A DNA stretch of 64,000 nucleotides. It comes from Notospermus geniculatus. Taxonomy: Eukaryota > Nemertea > Pilidiophora > Heteronemertea > Lineidae. The DNA is taken from the NCBI GenBank assembly GCA_002633025.1, contig NMRB01000436.1, positions 103,082 through 167,081 of the forward strand, in the 5' to 3' direction. Shown here piece by piece: positions 45,001 to 56,368 of the stretch. Below the pieces are notes generated by a model. It saw nothing but the letters and a program-made list of their open reading frames with translations. It was not told where the DNA came from and did not search any database. Position 1 is the stretch's first letter; each line of letters opens with the position of its first letter. The position numbers and the translations under genes are program-made.

Positions 45001-47921
45001 GCATACAGTTAACGTGACCGAGCAGAAACACCAGGACGGATACTTGGTGGTCAAAGAACCGATCGATAGAGAGGAACCTGCTAACCCAAAATATAAAAAA
45101 TTCACCTTGTGTAAGTGTTTAGAAATGTATCTTAGTTGCCCTGGAAATCAGTAAAATGTTCAAAAAGACGTCTGCTGAATATCTCTGCGGCCATCAAACT
45201 GTATTTTTCATTAGGTGATAAATACATTTAAATACATAAGACCAAAAATTCATTTTTGATAAGACTCTGTAAGGGGATGCCTGTAAGGGGGTACCTCGAC
45301 TTAATCAGAAAAAAACACACCTTGTTGACCACTCAATGCGATTACTTCTTGTGCACCATTTCTACTCCTCTCCCATGCTGAAAGCTTCTACCCTCTCTTC
45401 AACAGATGTCAACGCCCGTGACAGTAGGGGAATGAGAAACGCAAACGGTAACGAAGTGGCGGTCGAATGTCAGATTCTGGATGTCGACGATCACCCTACC
45501 ATATGCAAGGACTACAAATTTGAGGCCAATTTGAAGGAGAACACACCATTCGATACCAAAATACTCACGGTCGAATGTTCAGATGGCGACGATGTAGCGA
45601 CCCATCCGATCACTTATAAAATCAAGGACGTCGGTATCGAGGCAGACGCGACAACAGCGGACCGATATTTCCATTTCGGAAAAAGCGGGACGTCACCCAT
45701 CATGACAACCAAACAAAGACTCGATGTTGAGGGAGGGACTTTGGTGAGGGAATTTTTTTTACTTATCAACCACAGACTTCAAGTGTATCCACTAATTAGT
45801 ATCGTCATGACTCACTCCGAATCTCGCGATTACCGATAAAACAGTCTTCTCTGCACTCCAACTATATATGCATGAAGTTTATAAAAGCCAACCTGATCAC
45901 ACGAGTCGACATCACTAAGTTTATGTTTCGCAAAATGTTCGGCGAAATGCTCTTGAAAATACATGTAAATAACCAGTCGGCCAGACTCAACGCAAAGGAA
46001 CCGTGATTCTTGAAGGAAACTTTAATCATACAGTGTAACCATATGGGGCATGTACTCTTTCAGTTGAAATTTAAAGTGCTGGCAACGCAGGGGGCTGCCT
46101 TCTCGCAGATGTCTACAACCCTCACGATGGAAATACAAGTGATCGGTACCAATGACCATCCCCCAACAATGGACAAAGACTTCTACAACTTCTTCGTTGC
46201 GTTTGACGAAAAGGATGGTTTTGTAATAGGCAAGGTATCGGCAAGTGATAAAGACAAACGTGAGTAATCAACATTTATGATGCAGATCACGTCTTCAGCA
46301 GTAGCTCCTCGCAATCCTACATACAAATCTACTCTTAGGAGGCCCTTTCCCACCTTTTCAAACGACTCTCCTTCACGGCAAGAGCGTCAAACATGTCAGA
46401 TTTAGATGTCGGACCCCAGAGTTGAAGCACACCTCCATGGTTGAAGGCAGCACCAAGATTCGGAGTCAATCGGACTGGAAGTGTTATGAGATAATCCACA
46501 ATGAAGTAATCCTCGNTTGCTCCCTCTCTGGATTTGTCTAGGAATCCTTCTCTTCATTGGCCTCATATGTGCTCTCGCTTTTGGCATCAAGGCCTGTATT
46601 TCGCATGGATTGTGCAAGAAAAAGCCGTCACAACCAAAGTAAGTAAAATTATGAGTACGATTAACTCAATGAATCGCAAAGAACCAAAGCCAACGACAGC
46701 GTCTCTCCTCTGAACTTCTTTCACTCTCCATGGGAGAGTTAATGGGGGCTATTATTCTTTAGGTCCTAAATTATGGGGCTTTTCGGGAAAAGTACGAAGG
46801 TTCACAAAGAGCATCCCGGTTTTATTGAGATCAGGGGTCCTCGGAGGACTTCTGGGGCCTGATTCACAAAGTCCTCTTAGCTTAATCTTAGCACTGCCCG
46901 AATCTATTGTCAGCACGTCGACGAAGAATAGATACGGACAGTGCGAAGATCATAAGAGGGTTTCGTGAATCAGGCCCCAGACCGTTTCGATTGGTACGGA
47001 TGCTGCCACCATTTGTTCGCTGGAATGGTCAGCTTCCAAAGTGGAGTTTACGAAACCAAGAGACTGTTGATGTTCCTGATAATTTAGACCGAACGCTGGT
47101 TTGTCAGCAATAAACCATACGAGAATCTTGATAACAATTCAAGAGAAGCACCATTTGGAAATAATATCTGGGACCTTATTCACGAAGCTCTCGTAACTTT
47201 ACGGAATGCGTAAATTATAGTCCATTTGCGGGCAACCTATATAGTTCTCTATCAGACTGACAAAGGATTTGCATACCCTTAAAATTACGGGGGCTTTGTG
47301 AATAAGGTCCCGGACTCTACAGCTGTACATATGCTACGTGCGCATTTACTTTTTTCATATTTGAAGTTCAACAACGAAAAGATCTTGTACAATATGGAAT
47401 GTCAACTTAAGCCGAGCGCAGATCGACCTTGCGACTGGAAGCAACTACCGGCAATGGCGTTTCCGGCAACGGTGGGCGACTGGCTGGAAACAGCAGCAAC
47501 TGGTCAGTTGCTCAAACAGGTCGATGTGCGCGCCCCGGCAACGCTATTGCCGACCGTTGCCGCTAGTTCCAGCCAGTTGCTCATGTTCTACTCGTTTTCC
47601 AGTTCTCTTCAGTCGCTGTCGATGTGCGCGCTCCGGATTGAAGACTGGATTGTGCCACTTGTTGCCGCAATGACCAGTCGTAGTCGATGTGCGCGGTCCG
47701 CTCACATCGACAGCGACTGTTGCGTTCAGTTGCTTCCAGTCGCAAGGTCGATCTGCGCTCGGCTTTACGTTCGTAATTGCACTGAACTAACTATTAACAG
47801 AAGCCTACCTTTCAGGGCACCCACACCAGTCAAGAAGCTTCATCCGGAGAGTTTCGAGGTGGACACATTCAATTTCAACTACGCTGAACACAACTCAGGC
47901 CCTCTGAAATTCAACGACTGA
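42052..47921 (+). CDS. Gene E: type 1 short cadherin, exons lost at a contig join
   Basis: Exons 1-8 are open and in phase: 42052-42115 (signal peptide MRIPSILIAIVSLLSL), 42514-42708, 43225-43466, 43636-43783, 44084-44322, 44858-45110, 45406-45743 and 46064-46259. A single N at 46516 then jumps from intron 8 into the middle of exon 11 (46517-46638, transmembrane helix starting LLPLWICLGI), so exons 9, 10 and half of 11 are missing. The final exon is 47816-47921 (stop TGA). With those exons restored from gene A the type 1 length would be about 825 residues. Motifs in order are FDYENPALP, NVNEAPVI, DPDGS, DVNERPGF, IDREEP, DVDDHPT, NDHPP and VDTFNFNYAEHN. The visible part carries no frameshift, so this is the best type 1 reference. 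The missing exons are most simply an assembly defect. The last intron carries three E-specific MITEs. Confidence 0.85.
44339..44385. repeat. (ATGC/ATGT)n microsatellite in gene E
   Basis: A shorter allele of the gene C microsatellite at 26391-26445, just after the exon 5 donor. Confidence 0.8.
46516..46516. other. Single-N contig join removing exons of gene E
   Basis: The left side matches intron 8 of gene C up to 29296. The right side matches exon 11 from 30449. About 1.15 kb of the sister locus is skipped across one N, so the N stands for missing sequence, not one base. Confidence 0.85.
46854..46978. mobile_element. E-specific palindromic MITE
   Basis: GGGGCCTGATTCACAAA pairs with TTTCGTGAATCAGGCCCC, with inner arms CCTCTTAGCTTAATCTT / GATCATAAGAGG. 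Genes A and C have uninterrupted sequence here (TTCTGACCTTTTCGATTGG). Confidence 0.75.
47170..47311. mobile_element. E-specific MITE with GGGACCTTATTCAC ends
   Basis: GGGACCTTATTCACGAAGCT is mirrored by TTTGTGAATAAGGTCCC. Genes A and C lack it at this point. A half-copy of the same ends is seen near 21225-21260 and 39565-39600. Confidence 0.7.
47409..47767. mobile_element. E-specific MITE with AAGCCGAGCGCAGATCG ends
   Basis: AAGCCGAGCGCAGATCGACC is mirrored by GGTCGATCTGCGCTCGGCTT, and the arms continue (TTGCGACTGGAAGCAACT). TTA borders both sides. In genes A and C the same place reads straight through (ATGGAATGTACACTTATGTT). The long open frame across it is not a gene. Confidence 0.8.
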
Positions 47922-48245
47922 CTTCCTCAGACACGGCAACATTACGAAATGCTGGCAAAAAGAGTAGGCTTGATTAGTCAAGAACAATACATACATGTAA
48001 TACTCTTCAAGATATTTTTTTTTGAAAAAGTTGGGATGATTTCAATTATATATGTGTATATAAGGTAATCTGTGATAGCTTGAAATCAAATTAGTGCTGG
48101 TTTCTTCAGGCAAAATCTCATTTATATGTAGATCTTGGGAAAACATCCCTGCACTGTGACGTCCCGGTATGACGACCTCTGTTAGAACAAGGGGAAATGA
48201 ATATGAGACCAACTTGAAATGTAAAACATCACACCTTGTAATGTA

Positions 48246-48251
48246 AATAAA
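48246..48251 (+). promoter_or_regulatory. AATAAA polyadenylation signal of gene E
   Basis: AATAAA 325 bases after the stop codon, in flank sequence not shared with genes A and C. It is the only such hexamer that I see near the gene end. Confidence 0.4.
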
Positions 48252-48339
48252 GCGATTTGATTCAGATTTAAAGGGCATGCGACACTTGCATTTTCTCAAG
48301 CGATATTTTTTGTCTCAGGCCGAATTTTTTGTCTAATGG

Positions 48340-48415
48340 CCGAATTTATAAAACATAGCAAAAGCTTACAAGCCAAAGCCCCAAGGCCAAGCGTGCTTCT
48401 CAATGAGAAGCACAC
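48340..48415. repeat. Fragment of the GGCCGAATTTATAAAAC MITE family
   Basis: GGCCGAATTTATAAAACATA and the following AAGCTTACAAGCCAAAGC match the left end of the gene C element at 25334-25645. The right half is not found. Confidence 0.6.
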
Positions 48416-48721
48416 TTTCCAATTCATGTCCCCCGGCCAGATTGGAAATATCGTATCTGTGATCCATAGTAGCACACATCATTTTTGAAGAGGTGATCAC
48501 ACGGAAATTTCCCCATGACGTCACGAAATCGACCTACATGTACATGTATACCGGTATTTCTCATTATACGCAGAAGCTGCTGCGTCATCAATCCTTGACC
48601 GAATTCGATCAAAAGCAATTTCCTGCAAAGTCAAAGTTTTTCAAAGACAACGTGAATCACTACCTAGGCCTATTTCCCCGGCCTATTTCAATCATTCCAG
48701 GAGAATAGAGCTCTCAAACTT

Positions 48722-49201
48722 GGCCCCCCGATTTGATAGACGTTGGCTAAAGCATGGCGCACACGAGCGACTAAAATGGGGGCGACTACCGATGCGACTA
48801 CTACGTCGCATGCGATAATTACCTTTGAGGTCGATCAGTGATGTCCTCCGCGACATCACTGATCTTCCAAGGAAGCATTTGTCGCAAACGAGTCAACAAA
48901 AATAAAAAAAACTAAAAATATGTTCAGTCGCTGCTGTGGTCGCAAGGCCGGTCGCCTAGAAAATCGCTCAAAAAATCGGTCGTGTGCGCCATGCTCTTAA
49001 GATAACTGTTGGTTACACCAAAAATAGATAGGCATGCGAAAAATATACGACCAAATTTTTCACCAAAAAGCCCCATTTTCTAAGCTCTGTATAGCGCTTA
49101 CTATCCTTTTTGAATGAAAATTTAGTTGTTCACGTTTCGCATACCTATCTATTTTTGGTGGAACCAACGGTTAGCTTAGCCAACGTCTATTAAATCGGCC
49201 C
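48722..49201. mobile_element. TIR element split by a TTAA MITE
   Basis: GATTTGATAGACGTTGGCTAA at the left is mirrored by TTAGCCAACGTCTATTAAATC at the right, and CACCAAAAATAGATAGG by CTATCTATTTTTGGTG. The left arm is interrupted by the MITE at 48748-48999. Confidence 0.75.
48748..48999. mobile_element. TTAA MITE, GCATGGCGCACACGAGCG family (copy 1)
   Basis: TAAAGCATGGCGCACACGAG is mirrored by GTCGTGTGCGCCATGCTCTTAA, with the inner palindrome CAGTGATGTCCTCCGCGACATCACTG. The same family recurs at 53188-53450, 57754-58006 and 58004-58241. TAA/TTAA edges suggest piggyBac-type mobilisation. Confidence 0.8.
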
Positions 49202-49211
49202 TTAACCATTC

Positions 49212-49313
49212 AGCCATGTTCCCGAAGCCATCGTTAGGTTACCATGTCGTTAAAACTGGGAAAATGCAGCGTAACGACATCGTTAACCTAACGACGGCTT
49301 GGGGAACATGGCT
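49212..49313. mobile_element. Short TIR MITE
   Basis: AGCCATGTTCCCGAAGCC is mirrored by GGCTTGGGGAACATGGCT, and ATCGTTAGGTTA by TAACCTAACGA. Confidence 0.7.
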
Positions 49314-49803
49314 CCTGAAGTGATCCGCAAAAGCCATCGCCGTATTGTGCTGCCGCCTTGCGACGGGTTCCGGAATCACTGCGTCGCGTTTAGACATGCT
49401 GTGTATCAGCCGAACAAAAAAGCCTAAAGTTAACCATGCATGCGCCGTGTGAATTAGGATGTGGTCGTCCTACACGTGTTATTTGAAGCGGTGATATTCG
49501 CTTGAAAATCAGTGAACCTTCATCGTTAAAAAAACAAACAGAAGTTTAGGCGCCTCAACACTTCTTTGTAAGTCGTTTACAACTGCAGATTATAGGGCTG
49601 GACCACCTTTTCTCTCGGAATAATACCTGGCTGAAATAGGGTACAATTGTGAGAGATCCCTATACCAATATTTCGTTTCGTCCTCTACTGACGACCTTGA
49701 CATGGTTGGTGACAAGTTTGGCCGGCAAAAGGTAAGATCAGTTACTGTCGTTTCAGTTACTTTTTTAATGAGTTTTCGCCACCGCCCAATAGGCCAACGA
49801 CTA

Positions 49804-49979
49804 CAGGTGTAACATCTGCCAGTGTTCCCCATCTGTAAATGTTCCCCTCCTATTGTCTGACGGAATAAGCGGCGACTTGACAATAGAGGACACACAGAGA
49901 AACATGTCGATCTATCTGGCAGCGTTTCCCAAACAGGGACACACTCAGCCACAGAAACACTGGCAGATATAACACCTGT
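49804..49979. mobile_element. TIR MITE with CAGGTGTAACATCTGCC ends
   Basis: CAGGTGTAACATCTGCCAGT is mirrored by ACTGGCAGATATAACACCTG. Related words (GTGTAACATCTGCC) occur in intron 1 of genes C and E near 23908 and 42269. Confidence 0.65.
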
Positions 49980-50040
49980 ACGCTATACTGTTCTGGTAGG
50001 CCCTACACTCAGACAATAGCGAGTTTTCGCAGCCACTCGG

Positions 50041-50184
50041 TTAAGCCTGCCGCACACGGGAGCTATCTGCAGAGCAAAAAGTTATTCGAGACCGAAACTA
50101 CGCGCACACGCGAGCTATCTGCTGAGCAAACGGTCTCGAATGACTTTTTGCTCAGCAGATAGCTCCCGTGTGCGGCAGGCTTAA
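50041..50184. mobile_element. TTAA MITE, CCTGCCGCACACGGG family
   Basis: TTAAGCCTGCCGCACACGGG is mirrored by CCCGTGTGCGGCAGGCTTAA. The arms meet with little spacer. TTAA is at both edges. Confidence 0.8.
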
Positions 50185-50338
50185 GGAGCAGTGTTGCCCA
50201 CTTTTGTCGGTAACGGAATTAATCAGAGAGACAGTGCAAAAATAGTCACTAACACCCGCAGAACGTATGATTACAATAACAGTATGATAATACAGCTCAC
50301 ATGTAGGTTGTTAGTTCTTACCAAATCTGTCTACATCT

Positions 50339-50554
50339 AAGCCTGCCGCACACGGGAGCTATCTGCTGAGCAAAAAATTATTCGAGACCGTTTGCTCAGC
50401 AGACAGCTCGCGTGTGCGCGTAATTTCGGTGAGTTTTTTACCTCGCGAGGCAGAAAACTCGCGTGTGCGCGTATTTTTCAGTGAGCTATCTGCTGAGCAA
50501 ACGGTCTCGAATGACTTTTTGCTGAGCAGATAGCTCACGTGTGCGGCAGGCTTA
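50339..50554. mobile_element. TTAA MITE, CCTGCCGCACACGGG family, second copy
   Basis: The same ends as 50041-50184, with extra internal palindromes (GAGCTATCTGCTGAGCAAA repeated in both directions, each followed by CGTGTGCGCG). It looks like one copy inserted into, or recombined with, another. Confidence 0.75.
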
Positions 50555-50644
50555 AAGATGAAAATAAAAATTTGATTTTGTAATATCCATTCTGTACTGG
50601 AGAATTGCCCTTGTTCAGCTCTTGGTATTCTGAAAAGCACTATA

Positions 50645-50873
50645 AGGGCCGTTTAGACGACAGCAAAAAATCCACATGCGATCCGATCGAATCAGATTGT
50701 GGTCAAAACTCTTGCGTGTAAACGCTACCTAATGCGGTCCAATGTGGATTTAAAATGGTCCCGAATCCACATTGGACCACATAACATAATCTCGTCTAAA
50801 CGCAAATGAGACGCGATGCGGGTCGATCGGATCGAATCTGAATGTTTTTTTGGCTTGTCGTCGAAACGGCCCT
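50645..50873. mobile_element. TIR MITE with AGGGCCGTTTAGACGAC ends
   Basis: AGGGCCGTTTAGACGACA is mirrored by TGTCGTCGAAACGGCCCT, with inner arms ATCCGATCGAATC / GATCGGATCGAAT and AATGTGGATT / AATCCACATT. Confidence 0.75.
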
Positions 50874-51589
50874 ATACACTCTTCACCGGCCATAAGGCAA
50901 TCCATTGTTACAACAGAAGGCGCTGCTGCCTCGCACCAATCTGTTACGCCGTGCTCACAGGATTGTGGGAAATCAAGATGGCGCCGGGTGATTGACAGCG
51001 AACTACTTGGCTTGGCTGATCATGTGATCCCTCGATTCCCGTAGTTACTAGGATCAAAATACCTACAAACCTCGCTTATGATAGTTGTTACTTGCCATAC
51101 AATTATTCACAAAAAATCTGTAAATATATTTGCATTAAACAAAGCCAATAACTTGGATTTATTTTCCAGTTTAAGATTCCTACGCTGTGATGAGGTCGCG
51201 GACGTACACGTCGGCCAAATCTGGCCGATGTGATGCGTTCCACGGCTACACAGGTCTGTGCAAAAGCAGTCTCACGCAGCCTGTGTGTACACAATGTAAT
51301 GCAATCATTTACAATGTTGTTATGGAAAACCTCAATTTCATTCTTATGTAATCGTAGGCGATTGTGAAAGCTCTCTAACAGAAAATTGTAATGCGTGGGT
51401 AGGCCTACTTTAAGTTTCTGCGGCTTTGCCTTGTTGGCATCAAGGATATCTCAAACCCATCGAAGATGTCAGGACGGCGTGCTCTAAAAGTACACGTAGT
51501 CCACGAGATCCCCTACCGAGTTACTTGCAATGAGGAATAGGCCTACGATTGTGATTTTGTGCTCTGAAATATTTGTCAATTTTGTATTT

Positions 51590-51846
51590 TTCCGTCAGGG
51601 CCGACGCTATAGCATTATTGGCCCTGGTAAGTACGGAGGAGGCCATCTCAAGCTACTCGTGTTCCTCACTTGGATGGGGTATTTTACTTGCCCTTGCAAA
51701 GACACAAAGTACAAGGCACCACGGCTTACTGTCCCATGCGACGGACGTGAAGAGCCGGGAATGAAATCCCATATGGCCCGGGCTGGATTCGAACCCGGGA
51801 CCTGCCGCTTGCAAAGCGGACGTGATAACCACTAGGCTATCAGTCT
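51590..51846 (-). mobile_element. tRNA-derived SINE, minus strand
   Basis: On the minus strand a tRNA-like head starts near 51846: A box TAGCCTAGTGGTTATCACG, a well-paired anticodon arm CCGC-TTTGCAA-GCGG (anticodon TGC), then B box GGTTCGAATCC. The acceptor and T stems do not pair fully. The body contains GTCTTTGCAAGGGCAAGTAA, a word type common in SINE bodies of marine invertebrates. It is not a working tRNA gene. Confidence 0.65.
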
Positions 51847-52877
51847 TACCGCAATACATGATTGTGGCAGACGATTGTGTTTACATCTCCGTTACGTTGA
51901 TAGCCTACATCTCCAACAAGACCAAATAGAGCATGGGAATATTTCCCATCCTTTGCCTTGTCATGCTCTGTTTATAAATGGAGAGTGAATGGTGACTCAG
52001 AGACAGCATACTGAAAAGGTTGACTGTAAAAAAAAATCCATTCTAGGCCTTTCTTAATATGCCCTAATCCCCAACCGAGCCATTGAATTTCGAGTCCTGT
52101 TCACATTCTATGCCAGTGCACTTTAGTGAATCATAAGTTTTCTAACAGAATTAGGCAACACATTTTTGTTCTATATTCTTCTTATATTCTTATCTTCTTA
52201 TATTCTTCCCTTCCTGGCTTCCGTCGGTTTTCGCCAGTCGCATACTAACTTTCCAGAGTATGGCGATCAGTCCGAACACCAGGGTGTGCTCTGGATGAAA
52301 CGCATCGACCTAATTGCAACTTGTCAGCCGGCCATCATCATCATTGGCGTCATGAAATGTTGGCTCTTCGCCGTACATGTATGTAGGTCTACGCCTACAG
52401 TGAACAACACGTGGCAATGCGACTTTGAAATGTGCCTTTACTGCCTCCTGCCAAAAAGTACATCATGACATTCTCTGAGAAGTCTTTAAACTCTACAATG
52501 GATCAAATTTTCTTTTATTATTACTTTTTCTTGCATGTAGTTTCAAACTGAACACGACAGTGCTACCGTCGCAATTATGAATACGCCGCCTTTTGTGATT
52601 TTTGTCTATTTATACTGGATGAATACCGGTAGGTAAAGATATCGGATATCAAACTTATAGGACGTGGGCCAAAAAAAGACATTAATCAATAGCTTCGGTT
52701 CTGAATGCCTTGCGCTTGGGGGGGGGGGGGATAGAAAGGCAAGTATATATGACCCGATTTGGAAATCACGCAAACTCGAGTTGATTTCGAACAGTTCGGC
52801 TCCGTAAAAGGTTATCCATAAATGCGTATTTGCGTCTGAGTGCATACATGTCGTTCATTTACGAAAGGGAGCAGCCA

Positions 52878-53034
52878 ATAGGGAGGTTTCGAAATCAAAC
52901 GATAAACGTAAACTTTACGACAACGTTATTTTTCGTACTGCACCTTAACCAGATTTTATATTGCATTTTCGGTACAGAAATAACGTTGTCGTTAACGTTT
53001 ACGTTTATCGTTTGATTTCGAAACCTCCCTATTG
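52878..53034. mobile_element. TIR MITE with AATAGGGAGGTTTCG ends
   Basis: ATAGGGAGGTTTCGAAATCA is mirrored by TGATTTCGAAACCTCCCTAT, and the arms continue through ACGATAAACGTAAAC and CAACGTTATTT. Confidence 0.8.
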
Positions 53035-53187
53035 TTTTATGGATTAGACACACTAGATACATGTACTTATCGATGATGTCACCTTAATGGCATATTGTAA
53101 TTTGGTACCCACAAAGAAAATGTGTTTGAACAGAAGTACATGTACATGTATATTGAATAAAATGGTCGTCGAGAAGCGCCCGAGCGA

Positions 53188-53450
53188 TTAAAGCATGGCG
53201 CACACGGGCGACTAAAATGGGGGCAACTACAGATGCGACTACTACATGTACGTCGCATGCGATAATTACCTTTGAGGTCGATCAGTGATGTCATCCACGA
53301 CATCACTGATCTTCCAATGAAGCATTTGTCGCAAAAGAGTCAACAAAAACTAAAAAAACTAAAAATATGTTCAGTCGCTGCTGTGGTCCCGTCGCAAGGC
53401 CGGTCGCCTAGAAAATCACTCGAAAAATCGCACGTGTGCGCCATGCTTAA
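53188..53450. mobile_element. TTAA MITE, GCATGGCGCACACGAGCG family (copy 2)
   Basis: TTAAAGCATGGCGCACACGG is mirrored by CACGTGTGCGCCATGCTTAA, with TTAA at both edges. The inner palindrome GATGTCATCCACGACATC is present. Confidence 0.8.
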
Positions 53451-53501
53451 TGAACTGATTTCTCGATCGCTAATTTTGTTCTGAAAGTGTTGATTAGACG
53501 A

Positions 53502-53852
53502 TTAAAGGCCTGTTTCCACTAGACAGGTGTCATGGAATGTAATGCCCCCGATATCAGATGCCCGCTTCTTTTGTTCAGGGGACATCTGGTAACAGAAGTT
53601 TTTTTGTCAGTGCCCGGCTGACCCTTAATCCGTCAGAATCTATTGTTGCGGGGCATCTCATATCGGGGGGCATGACATTCTACGACACCTGTTTCCCGCA
53701 TTGCGTTTTGCGATTTCACAGGGTTTTGGATAAGCCTACGATGGTTTTAACAATACATACATGTAGCGCGTTTATTGTCCCAATGCCAGTGAAAACCGCC
53801 CCGGCGCCGCAAAACCGCTGCGGAAACCGGTCTAGTGGAAACAGGCCTTTAA
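53502..53852. mobile_element. TTAA MITE with AAGGCCTGTTTCCACTAGAC ends
   Basis: TTAAAGGCCTGTTTCCACTA is mirrored by TAGTGGAAACAGGCCTTTAA. An inner inverted pair (AGGTGTCATGGAATGTAATG / CATGACATTCTACGACACCT) is present. The open frame across it is not a gene. Confidence 0.8.
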
Positions 53853-53933
53853 TGGAAAGCTGTTGCGATTTTTTTATCCGATGGATAACTAAATTTTCAT
53901 CAGGGCATCTTCGAGTTTTAAAGTGAATGTATC

Positions 53934-54552
53934 TTTAGCTTGGAATACACTGCTGATTTTCTGCTTTTCAACCTGCTATACTTGCGGTTGTTGAACACGA
54001 CCGCAAGGAACTAATACCGGTCGCCGTCCTAAAATTGATCACATCTTCGCCATTGGTGGAAATCACGTCTAGCTTGTCCACTACTACACCAACCTCGTCC
54101 CCAGGGGTATAGTTCGCTCAGACAACCTCGGACCACTCGCTCACCAACCCCTGGAACCAGCTTTGGATTTAACGCATTTGATTGGTTGACAGGAAACCGT
54201 CAAATAAACCCAAGAACATACATTGTACCCAAACAAATTTTCAAAATATTTTGGATCAAATCAATAGGTTACCTATATCCAGGTTTGATGATTTTTTGTA
54301 AAAAGAATTTTAAAAATTACGAGTTTCTAATTAATTATTTTGACTCGTGCTGCCACCTATACTTAGACCAAGATTCCTGGTCTAAAAACCAAAGCTGATT
54401 CCAGGGGTTAGTGACGCGATCGCCATATTGTCAGAAAGCGAACGACGCCCGGGAAGGAGGTTGCTATTATACGGCAATCGAGTGCCCAGTTTGCAACCAA
54501 GTCGCAAAGCAAAATCAGGTTGAAAATCAGAGATGGATTCCCGGATTTTAGC
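53934..54552. mobile_element. AAAGC-GGAATCCACTG family MITE with a nested insert
   Basis: TTTAGCTTGGAATACACTGC at the left is mirrored by GATGGATTCCCGGATTTTAGC at the right, and ACCTGCTATACTTGCGG resembles the copies in genes A and C. About 390 bases (54085-54478) not found in those copies interrupt it, with CCCCAGGGGT / CCAGGGGTTAG near their ends. Confidence 0.6.
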
Positions 54553-55556
54553 TGATTAGTATGTGAAAACTTGTAGCGGGTTTTCATCACAGTGTTTTCG
54601 AGATCATCCCGCTAAACGGTAACACTAGGCCTATAACATTATCGTTATTTCATTGCAAATGTACGCCGAAAATACTTTTAACGTTAACAGGGCGATTTTT
54701 TAAACTGTTAATTCGGTGGACACGTCTGTGAAATTCATTGCATTGGTTTGACGATCTTTTGAAGCTTACTGTTACACAGGGAGTTGTCATTACATTTAAC
54801 ACTACGTCAACAAAGATCTTTTGAAATATATTTCTTAAGGGTATGGTAATGGAGCTACATGTATATCATTCATGTCTATAACGCTTGTCAATAATAGATA
54901 TTGTCGTAAAAAAGATATTGAGGCCAAAGACGGCTATTAAAGGTAATAAATTTTGAACATGAAATACCTAATGAAATATACCGAAATACGAAATACCCGA
55001 ATAAATTTGAAAACATGATGGAATGTGAAAATGTTAGATACGCAATTCCTCGGTTTTCACAAGTGGTATCCATAGAGTAGGCTAACCAACGCACTATCCA
55101 CTAGGGGCTAATATTCGATATTTGCCAACAATGTGACTTCGGTTTCGTCCTGCTCAATATTTAAGAATCTTGGATGTCATATCTGTTTGTTACACATGAC
55201 AATCTAATATCTAAAACAAAGCAGTTTGTGCCTACAAATCTCCCAAAACTGGAATCACAGCGGGATCATCAGTCACTCGCTCGGCTAAGGTTGGGGTGCA
55301 CCTGGGAAGAAAGCTTTAGAAAACGATTCAGTATAATTGCTTTAAACGAACATGATACTCATCACAGCATGACAGCTCACATACAATAATCAGTTATATC
55401 AGTATATATCCGACTCATTCTTTGAATTGTGCAATGACATGACAGAACAGACGAAAGGAATGCACTACCTGACCGAAAAGTCCTATTTCTTGAGCAACGA
55501 AGAATGCTCACTCAGCCGTTACCCGATAACTGCTTACAGTAGCACGTGATTGGGGA

Positions 55557-55850
55557 GCGCGGTGGCATAATGGTTAGGGCTGTGGACTTGTGATCGGAAG
55601 GTCGCAGGTTCGAGCCCCTGTAACTCTCAACTGGCCTGAAATGTCCATTGTGTGCGCCAGATTGTGGCTGCCCGTTGGTTTCTACAGAAAGGTTTCTGAA
55701 TCATAGGCTGGGGTAATAATACTGTTAGGCGCAGTGATATATATATGATATGATATGATATATATATATGATATGATATATGATATATGATATGATATAT
55801 ATATGAACTGCGCCATATAAATACCGGTATTATTATTATTATTATTATTC
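55557..55850 (+). mobile_element. tRNA-derived SINE with microsatellite tail
   Basis: A tRNA-like head begins GGGAGCGCGGTGGCATAATG, with A box TGGCATAATGGTTAGGGC and B box GGTTCGAGCCC. The body ends in GCGCCATATAAATACCGG followed by a (TTA)n tail near 55829-55850. An (ATATGATATG)n run fills 55737-55806. Stems are too degenerate for a functional tRNA. Confidence 0.65.
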
Positions 55851-56368
55851 ACAGATGACCAATCGGGTGATACGGAACACAATAAGTCGTTGATGATTCG
55901 TGCATTTCGTGTTCTATTGCACGGGTTGGGTTGATCAGAACCGTTGAAGTTCAGAGATTGTCAAACGTTGACGTGTGACCCACGACAACCCCACGTCATG
56001 ATGATTTTGAAAGACCAATGACTGCCAAATTGATTTCGCCTAATCATCTGTTAGAGAGCGGATTGAATCACTGATCGGATTATCGAGTGTCCATTTCAAA
56101 CGAAGATAATTGTTTTTGTTCTCCAGTTTTTAGATATCGCAAGCAAGTCAAAGATGATGTCATAAACAGACGTTTGGAAATAGTTCGCTACCGAAGTCAA
56201 ATGAACAATTTCGATTGACAACTTGGTTCGCGAGTGGTAAACTGAATAAGATTGTTTTTTACTGTGAAAAAATGATGAGAGTTGGAAGTGGTTATACGAC
56301 CATGTATTCTCTGGGGGAATAGCAGTGCAATATTACTGAAAATCCTTGAAAATTGGACGTGAGCTGAT

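Larger units (their letters stand above)
47922..56368. other. Gene-free interval rich in MITEs and SINEs
   Basis: No coding sequence is recognisable between gene E and gene F. The interval holds the elements listed separately. The open frames here fall inside inverted repeats or are short and low-complexity. Stretches such as 51350-51580, 51850-52870 and 54560-55550 show nothing that I can identify. Confidence 0.55.

Noticed and set aside
47298-47921. Frame of 207 codons ending in the cadherin tail
   Set aside because: The first two thirds are a MITE and intron sequence. Only 47816-47921 is an exon.
51770-51846. Functional tRNA-Ala(UGC) gene
   Set aside because: The anticodon arm and B box are good, but the acceptor stem does not pair, and a SINE body follows.
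51590-51859. Small frames on both strands near 51530-51860
   Set aside because: They lie in a tRNA-derived SINE, and the translations contain the tRNA head.
52144-52468. Frame of 100 codons with a hydrophobic start
   Set aside because: No splice context, no recognisable domain, and it lies in a region without other gene signals. Too weak to list.
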